A stretch of 64,000 nt of DNA from Christiangramia fulva. Lineage in GTDB: Bacteria; Bacteroidota; Bacteroidia; Flavobacteriales; Flavobacteriaceae. The DNA lies in NCBI RefSeq assembly GCF_003024155.1, contig NZ_CP028136.1, positions 248,001 through 312,000 of the forward strand, read 5' to 3'. A program made the position numbers and the translations under genes. Within the stretch, counting starts at the first letter, position 1, and the number at the start of each line of letters is the position of its first letter. Under the pieces are notes generated by a model, which saw only the letters and a list, made by a program, of their open reading frames with translations, was not told the DNA's origin and did not search any database. This document shows positions 1 through 9,936 of the stretch, one piece after another.

Positions 1-389
1 TGTGGGAAAGCTTTTTGAAAAGCCCTCAAGTTTATAAAAATTAATCGTTTTAGGCTGTTAAAATTTTAACTTTTTCTGCCCGTCCCCAAGGTGAAAAGTT
101 TCAATAAAAAGGCCTTTTCTTCAATTTTACAAACTACTCTTTCCGTAAAAATTTATAGGATTCTGGGTTTGCCTGCCTGATCTGCTAAAGAGGTAACTTT
201 ACTACTGTTTTCTATCGGCAAAAATTTAAAAGGATCTTTTTTTCTGTACTGATATAAAGCAAAAAGAGGGTATTTTTAAAAGAAATATTTTCGGCCTTAG
301 ATATATCTATTAACTATATTTGTATAAAATACATTTTTTAATAAAAACATACCGGCCACCTCTGACTTCCCCAGCTTAAAATTTAGCCG
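1..389. other. Non-coding stretch upstream of the glycosidase cluster
   Basis: No reading frame of useful length with coding character is seen in either direction, and no partial gene enters from the left edge. The stretch is AT-rich. It contains one good flavobacterial -7 promoter element (315-322) shortly before the GH2 gene, so it is probably the leader and promoter region of the glycosidase cluster. No SusC/SusD gene is visible here. Confidence 0.5.
315..322 (+). promoter_or_regulatory. Putative -7 promoter element for the glycosidase operon
   Basis: TATATTTG matches the Bacteroidota -7 consensus TAnnTTTG. The -33 position about 20 nt upstream carries only a weak match (TTTC). The GH2 start codon lies 67 nt downstream, a normal leader length. 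Consensus match only. Confidence 0.45.
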
Positions 390-2822
390 ATGCGATTTAA
401 AATTTATCTCTTACTTTTTCTAAGTATCCTTGTCTTTTCCTGTGAACAAAACTCTGAAAATAGAGATTTCAAGAACCGAAAAGTCTCGTTTAATTCGGGT
501 TGGGAATTCCACCTAAACGATTCCCTCCAACATCAGGATACTGTTTCAGAAGATACAAAGTGGAGAAATATAGATTTACCACATGATTGGAGTATTGAAG
601 GAGAATTCAATAAAAACAATCCCGCCGGCGTGGGAGGAGGTGCATTGCCCGGTGGCCTGGGTTGGTACCGAAAAACATTTTCAGTAAAAGCCGAAGATAG
701 TTCCAGGCTTAGCTTCGTAAGTTTTGACGGCGTATATGAAAACAGCGAAGTCTGGATAAATGGTCATTATTTAGGCAAACGTCCAAATGGATATATTGGT
801 TTTGACTATTTGCTTACTCCTTATCTAAACTATGGGAAGAAAGAAAATGTAATGCTGGTAAAAGTTGATAATTCCAGCCAGCCTAATTCGCGTTGGTATT
901 CCGGATCGGGAATTTACCGGAATGTATGGTTAATCACCACCAACAAACTTCATATTCCGCAGTGGGGAACTTTTATTTCAACTCCTAATGTCAGCAAAGA
1001 AACTGCTTCGGTTAAACTCGAAATAAATATCGCCAACGCTTATTCGCAATCTAAAATTGCGAAAATAAAGACCTCTATTTTATACGAGGGAGAGGAGATA
1101 ACTTCAACTTCCGAAGAAGTTAAAATTGAAGCGAATTCCGAAAAGAAGATCACTCAGAAAGCAACTATTATAGATCCCAACCTATGGTCGGTAGAAAATC
1201 CGCAGCTATATAAAGCCGTAACCAAAATTATGGTAGACGGACAATTACTTGACAGCTACGAAACGAATTTTGGAATAAGGGATTTCCATTTTGACACTGA
1301 AAAAGGTTTCATTCTTAATGGTGAACGAGTAAAAATCAAAGGCGTTTGTCTGCACCATGACCTGGGACCATTAGGTACGGCAGTTAACAGGCGCGCGATT
1401 GAAAGACAACTTGAAATTTTGAAAGAAATGGGAACCAACGGTATAAGGACTTCGCACAATCCGCCGGCTCCCGAACTTTTAGAACTCTGTGACAAAATGG
1501 GATTTATCGTCATGGACGAAGCTTTTGATATGTGGGAAGAGTCTAAAACAGCTTATGATTACAGTAAAAACTGGGAAAAGTGGCATGAAGAAGACCTAAA
1601 AGATCAAATTTTAAGGGATCGCAATCATCCCAGTGTTTTTGTGTGGAGTATCGGCAATGAAATTATTGAACAATGGAATGAACGCGGTGCGGAGATCGCC
1701 CGGGAACTGGCAGATTTTACTCATAAGTTAGATCCAACCCGTCCCGTAACAGCCGCTATGAATCCGCCTAACGAAGGGAACAAAATTGCCTATTCTGGTG
1801 CCCTGGATATCATCGGCTACAATTATGCCCATGAAACTTATACTCAACATCCTGAAGTTTTCCCCAACACGCCCTTCATTGCCACCGAGACCACCTCGGC
1901 ATTAGAAACAAGGGGCTATTATGAATTTCCTTCAGATACCTTTAAAATATGGCCGGTAAGCTGGGATAAGATTTTTACCGAAGGAAATCCTGATAATACT
2001 ATTTCGGCTTTTGACCAGGTAAGAACACCCTGGGGCTCAACTCACGAAGCGACCTGGAAAGTGATCAAAAAACATGATTATCTTTCTGGTTTTTTTATCT
2101 GGACCGGATTCGATTATATAGGTGAACCTACACCCTATATCTGGCCCTCCAGAAGTTCATATTTTGGAATTATAGACCTGGCAGGCTTTCCTAAAGATGT
2201 CTATTATATGTACAAAAGTGAGTGGACCCATGAAAATGTGCTACACCTGCTACCTCACTGGAACTGGGAAAAAGGGCAAACCGTAGATGTATGGGCCTAT
2301 TATAATAATGCCGATGAAGTTGAATTATTTCTGAATGGAAAATCAATGGGCACCAAAAGAAAACAAGGCGATGATCTGCACGTGATGTGGCGATTCCCTT
2401 TTGAAGCCGGTACCCTGAAGGCAATTTCGAGGAAAAATGGAAGTGTTGTAAAAGAAACCGAAATTAAAACAGCCGGGCAACCTGCAAAGTTAAATCTTAA
2501 AGCAGACCGTGAAAAGATAAAAGCCGATGGCAAGGACCTCTGTTTTGTTACCGTGACTATTACCGATAAAGACGGCACTCTTGCTCCCCGGGCTGATGAT
2601 CTTATAAAATTCAGCCTGAAAGGCGATGGAGAAATCGTTGGCGTTGCCAGCGGAGATCCCGTAAATCACGAATCTTTTAAAGGCACACAACATAAAGCGA
2701 TGAACGGAAAATGCCTGGTAGTAATAAAGGCTTCAGAAAATCCCGGCGATCTTGAACTTATAGCTTCTTCTGATAAATTAGCCGCTGCAACGATAAAAAT
2801 AGAAATGGAAAATGAGCTATAA
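390..2822 (+). CDS. Exported GH2 beta-galactosidase, lipoprotein
   Basis: Glycoside hydrolase family 2, most likely a beta-galactosidase removing terminal galactose from xyloglucan side chains. The 810-residue protein starts with a lipoprotein signal (lipobox ending VFSC, Cys18), so it is probably membrane-anchored in the periplasm or at the surface. The order is N-terminal sugar-binding jelly roll (about 30-185), immunoglobulin-like domain (about 190-300), TIM barrel (about 300-600) and C-terminal beta domains of the DUF4982/GH2-C type. The acid/base is Glu424 in WSIGNE and the nucleophile Glu500 in FIATE. It is first in a same-strand run with GH31, GH3, GH3 and GH95, 56 nt before GH31. Family is secure. 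Beta-galactosidase is inferred from context, and other GH2 specificities are possible. Confidence 0.9.
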   Translation: MRFKIYLLLFLSILVFSCEQNSENRDFKNRKVSFNSGWEFHLNDSLQHQDTVSEDTKWRNIDLPHDWSIEGEFNKNNPAGVGGGALPGGLGWYRKTFSVKAEDSSRLSFVSFDGVYENSEVWINGHYLGKRPNGYIGFDYLLTPYLNYGKKENVMLVKVDNSSQPNSRWYSGSGIYRNVWLITTNKLHIPQWGTFISTPNVSKETASVKLEINIANAYSQSKIAKIKTSILYEGEEITSTSEEVKIEANSEKKITQKATIIDPNLWSVENPQLYKAVTKIMVDGQLLDSYETNFGIRDFHFDTEKGFILNGERVKIKGVCLHHDLGPLGTAVNRRAIERQLEILKEMGTNGIRTSHNPPAPELLELCDKMGFIVMDEAFDMWEESKTAYDYSKNWEKWHEEDLKDQILRDRNHPSVFVWSIGNEIIEQWNERGAEIARELADFTHKLDPTRPVTAAMNPPNEGNKIAYSGALDIIGYNYAHETYTQHPEVFPNTPFIATETTSALETRGYYEFPSDTFKIWPVSWDKIFTEGNPDNTISAFDQVRTPWGSTHEATWKVIKKHDYLSGFFIWTGFDYIGEPTPYIWPSRSSYFGIIDLAGFPKDVYYMYKSEWTHENVLHLLPHWNWEKGQTVDVWAYYNNADEVELFLNGKSMGTKRKQGDDLHVMWRFPFEAGTLKAISRKNGSVVKETEIKTAGQPAKLNLKADREKIKADGKDLCFVTVTITDKDGTLAPRADDLIKFSLKGDGEIVGVASGDPVNHESFKGTQHKAMNGKCLVVIKASENPGDLELIASSDKLAAATIKIEMENEL

Positions 2823-2878
2823 CTGAAACTATAAAATATAGAAGAATTAATTTAAAGTGAATTATTTAATTACCCAAT

Positions 2879-5275
2879 ATGAATAAAATATTTTCCTCCA
2901 AAACGGTCTTTCTGGCACTTCTTTTTTTCGGAATTGCTTCACTACAGGCGCAAATTCAAAATGCTGAAGTCCTGAATGCGCCGCCCGATATGAGTAAAGA
3001 TTTTGAAGATTATTCAAATACCTTCTATTTTGCCGATGAACTTATCGGTTTTGATCCTTCAACCGGAAAAGGAACGATTAAATACCAGCGCAATAATTAC
3101 GAAACCCGCCAGGCTTTTAATAACATGCTAATGCGACCAGTTCCCGCTAAAGCAAATGAATTTCCTACCACCGAATATGAAGCATCACCTGAGCTACCTT
3201 TCGAAATTCAGTTTGTTTCAGATCGTACCATTCGCATAAAAATGGCTTCCGGCCCACAATTTCATAAGCAGGAAGAATCGCTAATGCTCGTTGACGGCAA
3301 GGCACCAAACCATCCGGAAGCCTGGAAATCTTCAAAAATTGAGGGCGGCTATAAATATACCAGCGCACATGGCTCCGTAGAAATTCAAACCAAACCCTGG
3401 CATGTAAAAATTTATGATGAAAATGGAAAGTTACTTACCAGTACTTTGCATAGTTCTGATGTTTCTAATACTTACACCCCGGTTTTGCCATTTTCTTATG
3501 TGCGAAGAAACAGTGATTACTCCACAAGCATGGCACCTGTTTTTAGCCTGGAGCCCGGAGAAAAAATATTTGGCTGCGGGGAATCTTTTACTCAATTCAA
3601 TAAACGCGGACAGAAGGTTATTTTATGGACCGATGATGCCAATGGCGTACAAAATGAAACTATGTATAAGCCTATTCCGTTTTATATGAGCAGTCGCGGC
3701 TATGGTGTTTTTATGCATACTTCCTCTCCTATTTCTATAGATTTCGGAAAATATTTTAGTGCTGCCAATAAAATAATGCTTGGCGATGATGTTGCCGATC
3801 TATTCATTTTTATAGGCGAGCCTAAAGATATTTTAGATGAATATACCAATCTTACAGGGAAAGCTGCCATGCCACCGCTTTGGTCGTTCGGGTTCTGGAT
3901 GAGCCGTATTACCTATTTTTCTGAAAAAGAAGGTCGTGAAGTCGCTGATAATCTCAGAAAATATAAAATTCCGAGTGACGTGATCCATTTTGATACAGGC
4001 TGGTTTGATGTGGACTGGAGAAATAATTACCAATTTGCCGCAGACCGGTTCGATAATGCTGAAAAAATGCTTTCAGATTTGAAAGAACAGGGATTTCATG
4101 TGAGTCTATGGCAACTTCCCTACTTCACCCCAAAAAACACCTTATTTAATGAAATTGTTGAAAAGGAACTTGCAGTAAAAGATCGAAAAGGCAATATTCC
4201 TTATGAAGATGCAGTACTTGATTTCTCTAATCCTGAAACCATTACCTGGTACCAGAACAAACTGAAAAACCTGTTCGATCTTGGCGTAAGCGTTTTTAAA
4301 GTAGATTTTGGTGAAGCTGCTCCCGCTAACGGAATCTATCATTCCGGCCGTACCGGTTTTTATGAGCACAATCTTTACCCGCTGCGCTACAATAAAGCAG
4401 TAGCTGAAATCACAAAACAGGAAAAAGGATATACCCTGATCTGGGCAAGAAGTACCTGGGCCGGCAGTCAGCGATATCCCCTGCACTGGGGAGGCGATGC
4501 CGCTACTACAAATTCGGCGATGCTGGCTACTCTTCGCGGCGGACTTTCTCTTGGACTCAGCGGATTCAGTTTCTGGAGTCATGACGTGGGAGGTTTTGTT
4601 ACCAAATCTCCCGAAAATCTATACCGAAGATGGACCCCTTTTGGAATGCTTTCATCCCATGTTAGAAGTCACGGGGCACCGCCTACAGAACCATGGCTTT
4701 ACAGCGACAGCTTCCTGAAAGATTTCAGAAAAGCCGATAATATGCGTTACCAACTGATGCCCTATATCTATGCGCAGGCCAAAGAAAGCTCAGAAAAAGG
4801 CCTCCCAATGATGCGCGCGCTTTTTGTGGAATTTCCGAATGATGCCGGCTCATGGTTGATTGATGATGAATATCTTTTGGGCTCCAGTATGCTGGTCGCG
4901 CCACTTTTTGAAGATGTTACTGAAAGGGATGTTTATCTCCCCGAAGGACAGTGGATAGACTACCAAACTCATAAAGTTTACGAAAGCGGATGGTATAAGA
5001 TCAAAGCCGGAGAAATTCCAATTATCGCTTTGGTAAGGAATGGTACGGTTATCCCGCACATCAAACTCGCACAGTCAACGCCGGATATGGATTGGAGCAA
5101 ACTTGAATTAAAAGTATATGCTGCCGAAGGCACCAATTCTGCTTCAGGAAAAGTTTATCTTCCTGAAGGCGATGCCCTCCAAACTCTTAAACTTACCAGG
5201 AAAAGAAACAATTTTGAGCTGGAACAAAATCCCTTAAAAGGAAAAACAAATTTTAAAATAGAAATGCAGAATTAA
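2879..5275 (+). CDS. Exported GH31 alpha-glycosidase, probable alpha-xylosidase
   Basis: Glycoside hydrolase family 31, 798 residues, with a Sec signal peptide ending near residue 24 (LQAQ). The N-terminal beta-sandwich precedes a TIM barrel. The nucleophile is Asp476 in the KVDFGEA motif and the acid/base Asp540 in HWGGD, followed by C-terminal beta domains. The KVDFGE form of the nucleophile motif is typical of the alpha-xylosidase branch, which removes non-reducing-end xylose from xyloglucan oligosaccharides. No PA14 insertion is recognised. The neighbours (GH2, two GH3, GH95) support a xyloglucan role. Family certain, substrate inferred. An alpha-glucosidase activity is the main alternative. 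Confidence 0.9.
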   Translation: MNKIFSSKTVFLALLFFGIASLQAQIQNAEVLNAPPDMSKDFEDYSNTFYFADELIGFDPSTGKGTIKYQRNNYETRQAFNNMLMRPVPAKANEFPTTEYEASPELPFEIQFVSDRTIRIKMASGPQFHKQEESLMLVDGKAPNHPEAWKSSKIEGGYKYTSAHGSVEIQTKPWHVKIYDENGKLLTSTLHSSDVSNTYTPVLPFSYVRRNSDYSTSMAPVFSLEPGEKIFGCGESFTQFNKRGQKVILWTDDANGVQNETMYKPIPFYMSSRGYGVFMHTSSPISIDFGKYFSAANKIMLGDDVADLFIFIGEPKDILDEYTNLTGKAAMPPLWSFGFWMSRITYFSEKEGREVADNLRKYKIPSDVIHFDTGWFDVDWRNNYQFAADRFDNAEKMLSDLKEQGFHVSLWQLPYFTPKNTLFNEIVEKELAVKDRKGNIPYEDAVLDFSNPETITWYQNKLKNLFDLGVSVFKVDFGEAAPANGIYHSGRTGFYEHNLYPLRYNKAVAEITKQEKGYTLIWARSTWAGSQRYPLHWGGDAATTNSAMLATLRGGLSLGLSGFSFWSHDVGGFVTKSPENLYRRWTPFGMLSSHVRSHGAPPTEPWLYSDSFLKDFRKADNMRYQLMPYIYAQAKESSEKGLPMMRALFVEFPNDAGSWLIDDEYLLGSSMLVAPLFEDVTERDVYLPEGQWIDYQTHKVYESGWYKIKAGEIPIIALVRNGTVIPHIKLAQSTPDMDWSKLELKVYAAEGTNSASGKVYLPEGDALQTLKLTRKRNNFELEQNPLKGKTNFKIEMQN

Positions 5276-5281
5276 TTGCTA

Positions 5282-5320
5282 TTCATCTTCAGGCTGAACT
5301 TATTTCAGCCTGAAGATGAA
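5282..5320. repeat. Perfect 17-bp intercistronic hairpin between GH31 and GH3
   Basis: Arms 5282-5298 and 5304-5320 are exact reverse complements with a 5-nt loop. On the plus strand the hairpin is followed by A residues rather than a T-run, so it is not a standard intrinsic terminator for the GH31 transcript. It lies just after the GH31 stop. It may partially terminate, protect the 3' end of an upstream message, or mark a processing point. Confidence 0.8.
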
Positions 5321-5448
5321 AAAATCTGAAACTGATAGAAGTTTTTCAGAGGACAAAAAAGGTGAAACCAATCCTCTCGAATTACATTAGGAACAAATGG
5401 CAGAGGAAAAATCAGGTTCAAAAATCTCTAATAAAGTACTTCTTTGAT

Positions 5449-7611
5449 ATGAAATTTTGCAGTAAAATATCTTGTCTCATTATCCTCTTGAACATCTTAC
5501 CTATAAGTGCTCAGGAGAATTATGAATTTCCTTTCCAGAACCCAAAACTGGATACCGAAAAGCGTATCGATAATTTACTTTCCTTGATGACACTGGAAGA
5601 AAAAGTGGAGGCTTTAAGTACAGATCCTTCCATTCCGCGATTAGGAGTGAAAGGTACGGGGCACGTCGAGGGATTACACGGTCTGGCACAGGGCGGACCT
5701 GCAGACTGGGGTGGAAAAGATCATATTCCCACCACCACCTTCCCACAGGCATACGGACTTGGAGAAACATGGGATACCGGGCTCCTGCAAAAAATAGCCG
5801 AAGCCGAAGCTGTAGAAACAAGATATATTTTTCAAAAATACAATAGAGGCGGATTGGTGGTTAGGGCCCCGAACGCCGATTTAGCACGTGATCCACGATG
5901 GGGGCGTACAGAAGAAAGTTATGGAGAAGATCCATTTCTTACCGGTAAAATGGCGGTAGCCTTTATTAAAGGACTTCAGGGCGATGACAAAAATTACTGG
6001 CGAACTGCCTCCCTGATGAAACACTTTTTGGCAAATTCTAATGAAGATGGCCGAACCTATACTTCTTCTGATTTCGACGAGCGACTTTGGCGGGAATATT
6101 ACTCCGTTCCCTTCAGAATGGGTGTAAAAGAAGGTGGAAGCCGTGCTTATATGGCAGCTTATAATAAAGTGAACGGCATTCCGGCGATGGTCCATCCTAT
6201 GTTAAAAGAAATTACCCGAGATGAATGGGGCCAAAATGGAATAATTTGTACAGATGGCGGGGCTTTCAGATTGTTGCTTTCAGATCACAAATATTATAAA
6301 ACCAAATATGAGGGAGCTGCGGCGGCGATTCACGCCGGGATCAACCAGTTTCTTGACCAGTATAAAGAGGCGGTATATGGCGCTCTGGCAAAAGGATATA
6401 TTTCTGAAACTGATCTGGATAATGTCCTCCGGGGAAATTACCGGGTAATGATCAAACTGGGAATGCTGGATCCTGCTAAAAATAATCCCTATGCCAAAAT
6501 TGGGACTGCCGGCGACACTATCGATCCATGGCAAACGAAAGCTCATAAAGAGCTGGCAAGGGAAGCTACCAGAAAATCTATTGTTTTATTGAAAAATGAA
6601 AATAATATTCTTCCCCTTGATAAAAATAAACTTCAAAGCATTGCGGTCATCGGGCCCCGGGCAGATGAGGTTTTACTGGACTGGTACAGCGGAACTCCTC
6701 CCTATCGTATAACTCCGCTTGATGCTTTAAAAGAAAGAATTGGTGACAAAACAGAAATTTTATACGCGAAGAATAATGCTGATGGCAAAGCCGCCGAAAT
6801 TGCCAAAAAAGCCGATATCGCTTTGGTTTTAATTGGAAATCACCCCACCTGTGATGCAGGATGGGCTAAATGTCCACTCCCGAGTGAAGGAAAAGAATCG
6901 GTAGACCGACAATCCTTGAAATCGGAATATGAAGATCTGGTAAAAGTTGTTTATCAGGCAAATCCGAAAACCATTGTCGCTTTGATCAGCAGTTTTCCGT
7001 ATGCCATTAATTGGACTCAAGAACACGTCCCCGCAATTTTGCACATGGCTCAAAATAGTCAGGAACTGGGAAATGGACTCGTCGATGTTCTTTTTGGAGA
7101 TTACAATCCTGCCGGAAGGCTTACCCAAACCTGGGTTAAAAAGATCACAGATCTTCCGCCTTTGATGGATTATAACATCCGTGACGGCCGCACTTATATG
7201 TATTTTGAAGGAAAACCTCTTTATGCCTTCGGTCACGGTTTAAGTTATACTGATTTCTCGTATGACAATCTCAAAATAAGTACAGAGAATTTGAAAAAAG
7301 GAGAGACCGCAACCCTTAGTGTAGAAGTTACCAATACCGGCAAAAGAAATGGAGAAGAAGTGGTTCAACTTTATATAAAACATCTAAATTCATCAGTGAA
7401 ACGGCCTGCTAAAGAGCTTAAGGGTTTTAAACGCGTGCCAATAAAAGCGGGTGAAACCAAAACCATAAAACTCCCTCTGAAAGCCGGTGATCTTGAATAC
7501 TGGAACAAAGAAAAACAGGAGTTTGTTTTGGAAAATGATCAAATAGAAATTCAGGTAGGAGGTGCTTCTGATAAAATAGCTCTGACAAAAAAAATTAATA
7601 TCCGTAATTAA
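5449..7611 (+). CDS. Exported GH3 beta-glycosidase (first of two)
   Basis: Glycoside hydrolase family 3, about 720 residues from the ATG at 5449. This start gives a clean signal peptide (MKFCSKISCLI... ISAQ). An upstream GTG at 5362 would add 29 residues ahead of the signal and is disfavoured. The two-domain GH3 core is present: a TIM-barrel with MKHF near residue 190 and the nucleophile Asp269 in CTDGG, then an alpha/beta sandwich and a C-terminal fibronectin-III-like domain. The nucleophile motif is TDGG rather than the common SDW, placing it in a different GH3 branch from its neighbour. Likely removes backbone glucose or a related beta-linked sugar from de-branched oligosaccharides. Exact substrate uncertain. 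Confidence 0.87.
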   Translation: MKFCSKISCLIILLNILPISAQENYEFPFQNPKLDTEKRIDNLLSLMTLEEKVEALSTDPSIPRLGVKGTGHVEGLHGLAQGGPADWGGKDHIPTTTFPQAYGLGETWDTGLLQKIAEAEAVETRYIFQKYNRGGLVVRAPNADLARDPRWGRTEESYGEDPFLTGKMAVAFIKGLQGDDKNYWRTASLMKHFLANSNEDGRTYTSSDFDERLWREYYSVPFRMGVKEGGSRAYMAAYNKVNGIPAMVHPMLKEITRDEWGQNGIICTDGGAFRLLLSDHKYYKTKYEGAAAAIHAGINQFLDQYKEAVYGALAKGYISETDLDNVLRGNYRVMIKLGMLDPAKNNPYAKIGTAGDTIDPWQTKAHKELAREATRKSIVLLKNENNILPLDKNKLQSIAVIGPRADEVLLDWYSGTPPYRITPLDALKERIGDKTEILYAKNNADGKAAEIAKKADIALVLIGNHPTCDAGWAKCPLPSEGKESVDRQSLKSEYEDLVKVVYQANPKTIVALISSFPYAINWTQEHVPAILHMAQNSQELGNGLVDVLFGDYNPAGRLTQTWVKKITDLPPLMDYNIRDGRTYMYFEGKPLYAFGHGLSYTDFSYDNLKISTENLKKGETATLSVEVTNTGKRNGEEVVQLYIKHLNSSVKRPAKELKGFKRVPIKAGETKTIKLPLKAGDLEYWNKEKQEFVLENDQIEIQVGGASDKIALTKKINIRN

Positions 7612-7621
7612 AACCAAACCA

Positions 7622-9850
7622 ATGAAAAATAAAATAACCTCTCTTGCTGTTGCCTTTATTTTACTTGCCCTGGGAGCATGTAATGAAAATAAAAATACCG
7701 GCACCATGGCTATCGCTGATCCCCAGTATCCCTTTGAGGGAGACCCGCTTAGCATGAAATATGAGAAGCAAATAGACAGCCTGATCGCTAAAATGACCCT
7801 GGAGGAGAAAGCAGGAATGCTCCATGGAAACAGCATGTTTACCACGGCAGGAGTTGAAAGATTAGGTATTCCGGAGCTTAAAATGACCGATGGCCCTCTT
7901 GGAATTAGGGAAGAACTTCATCGGGAATCCTGGGCGCCGCTGGGATTAGAAAATGACTTTGCTACTTTTTATCCTGCTGGCGGAGGTCTTTCGGCTACCT
8001 GGAACCCCGAAATGGCACACACCTTCGGAAATAGTATTGGAGCGGAAGCCAGGGACCGAAATAAAGATGTCCTGCTCGCTCCGGCCTTTAATATTATCAG
8101 GACTCCCCTGGGCGGCCGTACCTTTGAATATTTTACTGAAGACCCATTTCTGAATAAAAAACTGGTTGTACCTTATGTTAAAGGCGTTCAGGAAAATGAT
8201 GTCGCCGCCTGTATCAAACATTTTGCGGTTAATAACCAGGAGACTAACCGTGGCAGTGTGGATGTGCAAATGGACGAAAGAACCCTGCGTGAGATATATC
8301 TTCCTGCTTTTAAAGCTGCAGTAGAACAAGGCCATGCTTATAGCGTAATGGCTGCCTACAACAAATTCCGCGGCGATTATTTAAACGAAAATGAATATAT
8401 GCTGGAAGAAATACTAAAAGGAGAATGGGATTTCAAAGGAATCGTGATTTCAGATTGGGATGCTGTACACAGTACTGTAAAGGCACTTAAAAATGGCGCT
8501 GATGTTGAAATGGGCACCAATAAACCGTTTAATGAATATTATTTTGCCCAGCCCCTTATAGATTCGGTAAAAGCGGGCAAAATTTCTGAAGAAGAAGTAA
8601 ACGACCATGTGAGGCGTGTACTAAGAGTGATGTATAACATCCATAGTATTGATTCAACAAATAGAGCAAAAGGAAGCCGAAATACAGAAGCTCATCTTAA
8701 AGATGCTTACAATATCGCTTCAGAATCTGTTATTCTTCTTAAAAATTCTGAAGACCTCTTACCATTAAATTTGACCAATATTAAAAGTGTCGCCATTATT
8801 GGTAATAATGCTGACAGGAAATTTGCTCAGGGTGGTTTTGGTGCAGGCGTAAAAACAAAGAATGAAGTAACTCCGTTACAGGCCCTGAAAGAAAAATTAC
8901 CTGCAGCGATATCGGTTAAATATTCCCAGGGCTATGAAGAAAAATATCTTCCCTCTAAAAACGGCCAAAGCTATGGAAGAGAAACGCTGGACACTCCTAA
9001 TTCCAAAATGATCGATGAGGCAGTAAAAACCGCAAAAGAATCAGATGTCGCTATCATATTTGCGGGATCTAACCGTGATTATGAATCTGAAGCCGCCGAT
9101 AGAAAAGATCTTCATCTGCCATTTGGCCAGGGAGAACTTATTCAAAAAGTCCTGGAGGCCAATCCGAATACCATAGTGGTAATGATAGCGGGAGGACCTT
9201 TCGATTTACAAAAGATAAATGATCAGACCTCAACCATTGTATGGAGCTGGTTTAATGGTTCGGAAGGTGGAAACGCCCTTGCAGATATTCTTTTAGGAAA
9301 AGTAAATCCGTCAGGCAAACTTCCCTGGACAATGCCTAAAAACCTGGAAGATTCACCGGCTCATGCCACTCACAGTTTCCCCGGTGATGAATCGGTTAAT
9401 TACAAAGAAGGGATTTTAACCGGCTATCGATGGTTTGATACAAAGAACATTGAGCCATTATATCCTTTTGGATATGGCCTTTCTTATACCCATTTTAATT
9501 TTCGGGACCTGACTGTCAATAAAGAAGATGTTTTTTCTCCAGAAGACGTAATAAGGCTGAATGTTGATGTAGAAAATACCGGGAAAATGGCTGGAAAGGA
9601 AGTGGTTCAGGTATATGTTTCCAAAGAAAATTCAAAAATAGAACGGGCTAACCAGGAGCTGAAAGGCTTTGCAAAAATAATGGTTCCGGCCGGCGACAGG
9701 AAAACAGTTACCATAGATATCCCGGTGAAAGAACTGGCCTATTTTGATGAAGATACCAACTCATGGAAAATAGAACCGGGTACCTACCTGCTTAAAGTAG
9801 GTAATTCTTCAAGAAATATTCTTTTAAAAACTTCAATAGAAATTAAATAA
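7622..9850 (+). CDS. GH3 beta-glucosidase, lipoprotein (second of two)
   Basis: Glycoside hydrolase family 3, 742 residues, beginning 10 nt after the preceding GH3 stop, so the two are almost certainly co-translated. The lipobox LGAC gives Cys20 as the lipid attachment site. The classical SDW motif carries the nucleophile Asp278 (IVISDWD), with KHFAVNNQE near 199-207. A fibronectin-III-like C-terminal domain follows (about 650-742). The expected activity is beta-glucosidase acting on cello- or xyloglucan-derived oligosaccharides. Having two GH3s of different branches side by side suggests they act on different linkages or chain positions rather than being a recent duplication. Confidence 0.9.
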   Translation: MKNKITSLAVAFILLALGACNENKNTGTMAIADPQYPFEGDPLSMKYEKQIDSLIAKMTLEEKAGMLHGNSMFTTAGVERLGIPELKMTDGPLGIREELHRESWAPLGLENDFATFYPAGGGLSATWNPEMAHTFGNSIGAEARDRNKDVLLAPAFNIIRTPLGGRTFEYFTEDPFLNKKLVVPYVKGVQENDVAACIKHFAVNNQETNRGSVDVQMDERTLREIYLPAFKAAVEQGHAYSVMAAYNKFRGDYLNENEYMLEEILKGEWDFKGIVISDWDAVHSTVKALKNGADVEMGTNKPFNEYYFAQPLIDSVKAGKISEEEVNDHVRRVLRVMYNIHSIDSTNRAKGSRNTEAHLKDAYNIASESVILLKNSEDLLPLNLTNIKSVAIIGNNADRKFAQGGFGAGVKTKNEVTPLQALKEKLPAAISVKYSQGYEEKYLPSKNGQSYGRETLDTPNSKMIDEAVKTAKESDVAIIFAGSNRDYESEAADRKDLHLPFGQGELIQKVLEANPNTIVVMIAGGPFDLQKINDQTSTIVWSWFNGSEGGNALADILLGKVNPSGKLPWTMPKNLEDSPAHATHSFPGDESVNYKEGILTGYRWFDTKNIEPLYPFGYGLSYTHFNFRDLTVNKEDVFSPEDVIRLNVDVENTGKMAGKEVVQVYVSKENSKIERANQELKGFAKIMVPAGDRKTVTIDIPVKELAYFDEDTNSWKIEPGTYLLKVGNSSRNILLKTSIEIK

Positions 9851-9885
9851 AAAATCCTGATTCAGGGTATATTACTAAATCATGA

Positions 9886-9922
9886 AAAGATCAGGGCCTG
9901 TTTATCAGTGCCCCTGATCTTT
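9886..9922. repeat. Intercistronic hairpin between GH3 and GH95
   Basis: Arms 9886-9896 (AAAGATCAGGG) and 9912-9922 (CCCTGATCTTT) are exact complements around a 15-nt loop that can form a further CTG/CAG pairing. The right arm ends in only three Ts, so it is at best a weak terminator. It could cause partial termination or set separate stability of the GH95 message. Confidence 0.7.
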
Positions 9923-9936
9923 ACAATATCGAAATT

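Noticed and set aside
1..60. GCTTTT/AAAAGC inverted repeat near the left edge as a terminator of an upstream gene
   Set aside because: The loop would be only 2-4 nt and no T-run follows, so support is too weak.
4142..4582. 146-codon minus-strand frame inside GH31
   Set aside because: Composition follows the complement of the GH31 catalytic domain; no start context or homology.
5362..5448. GTG start that lengthens the first GH3 protein by 29 residues
   Set aside because: The extension precedes a normal signal peptide that begins at the ATG at 5449, so it would bury the secretion signal.
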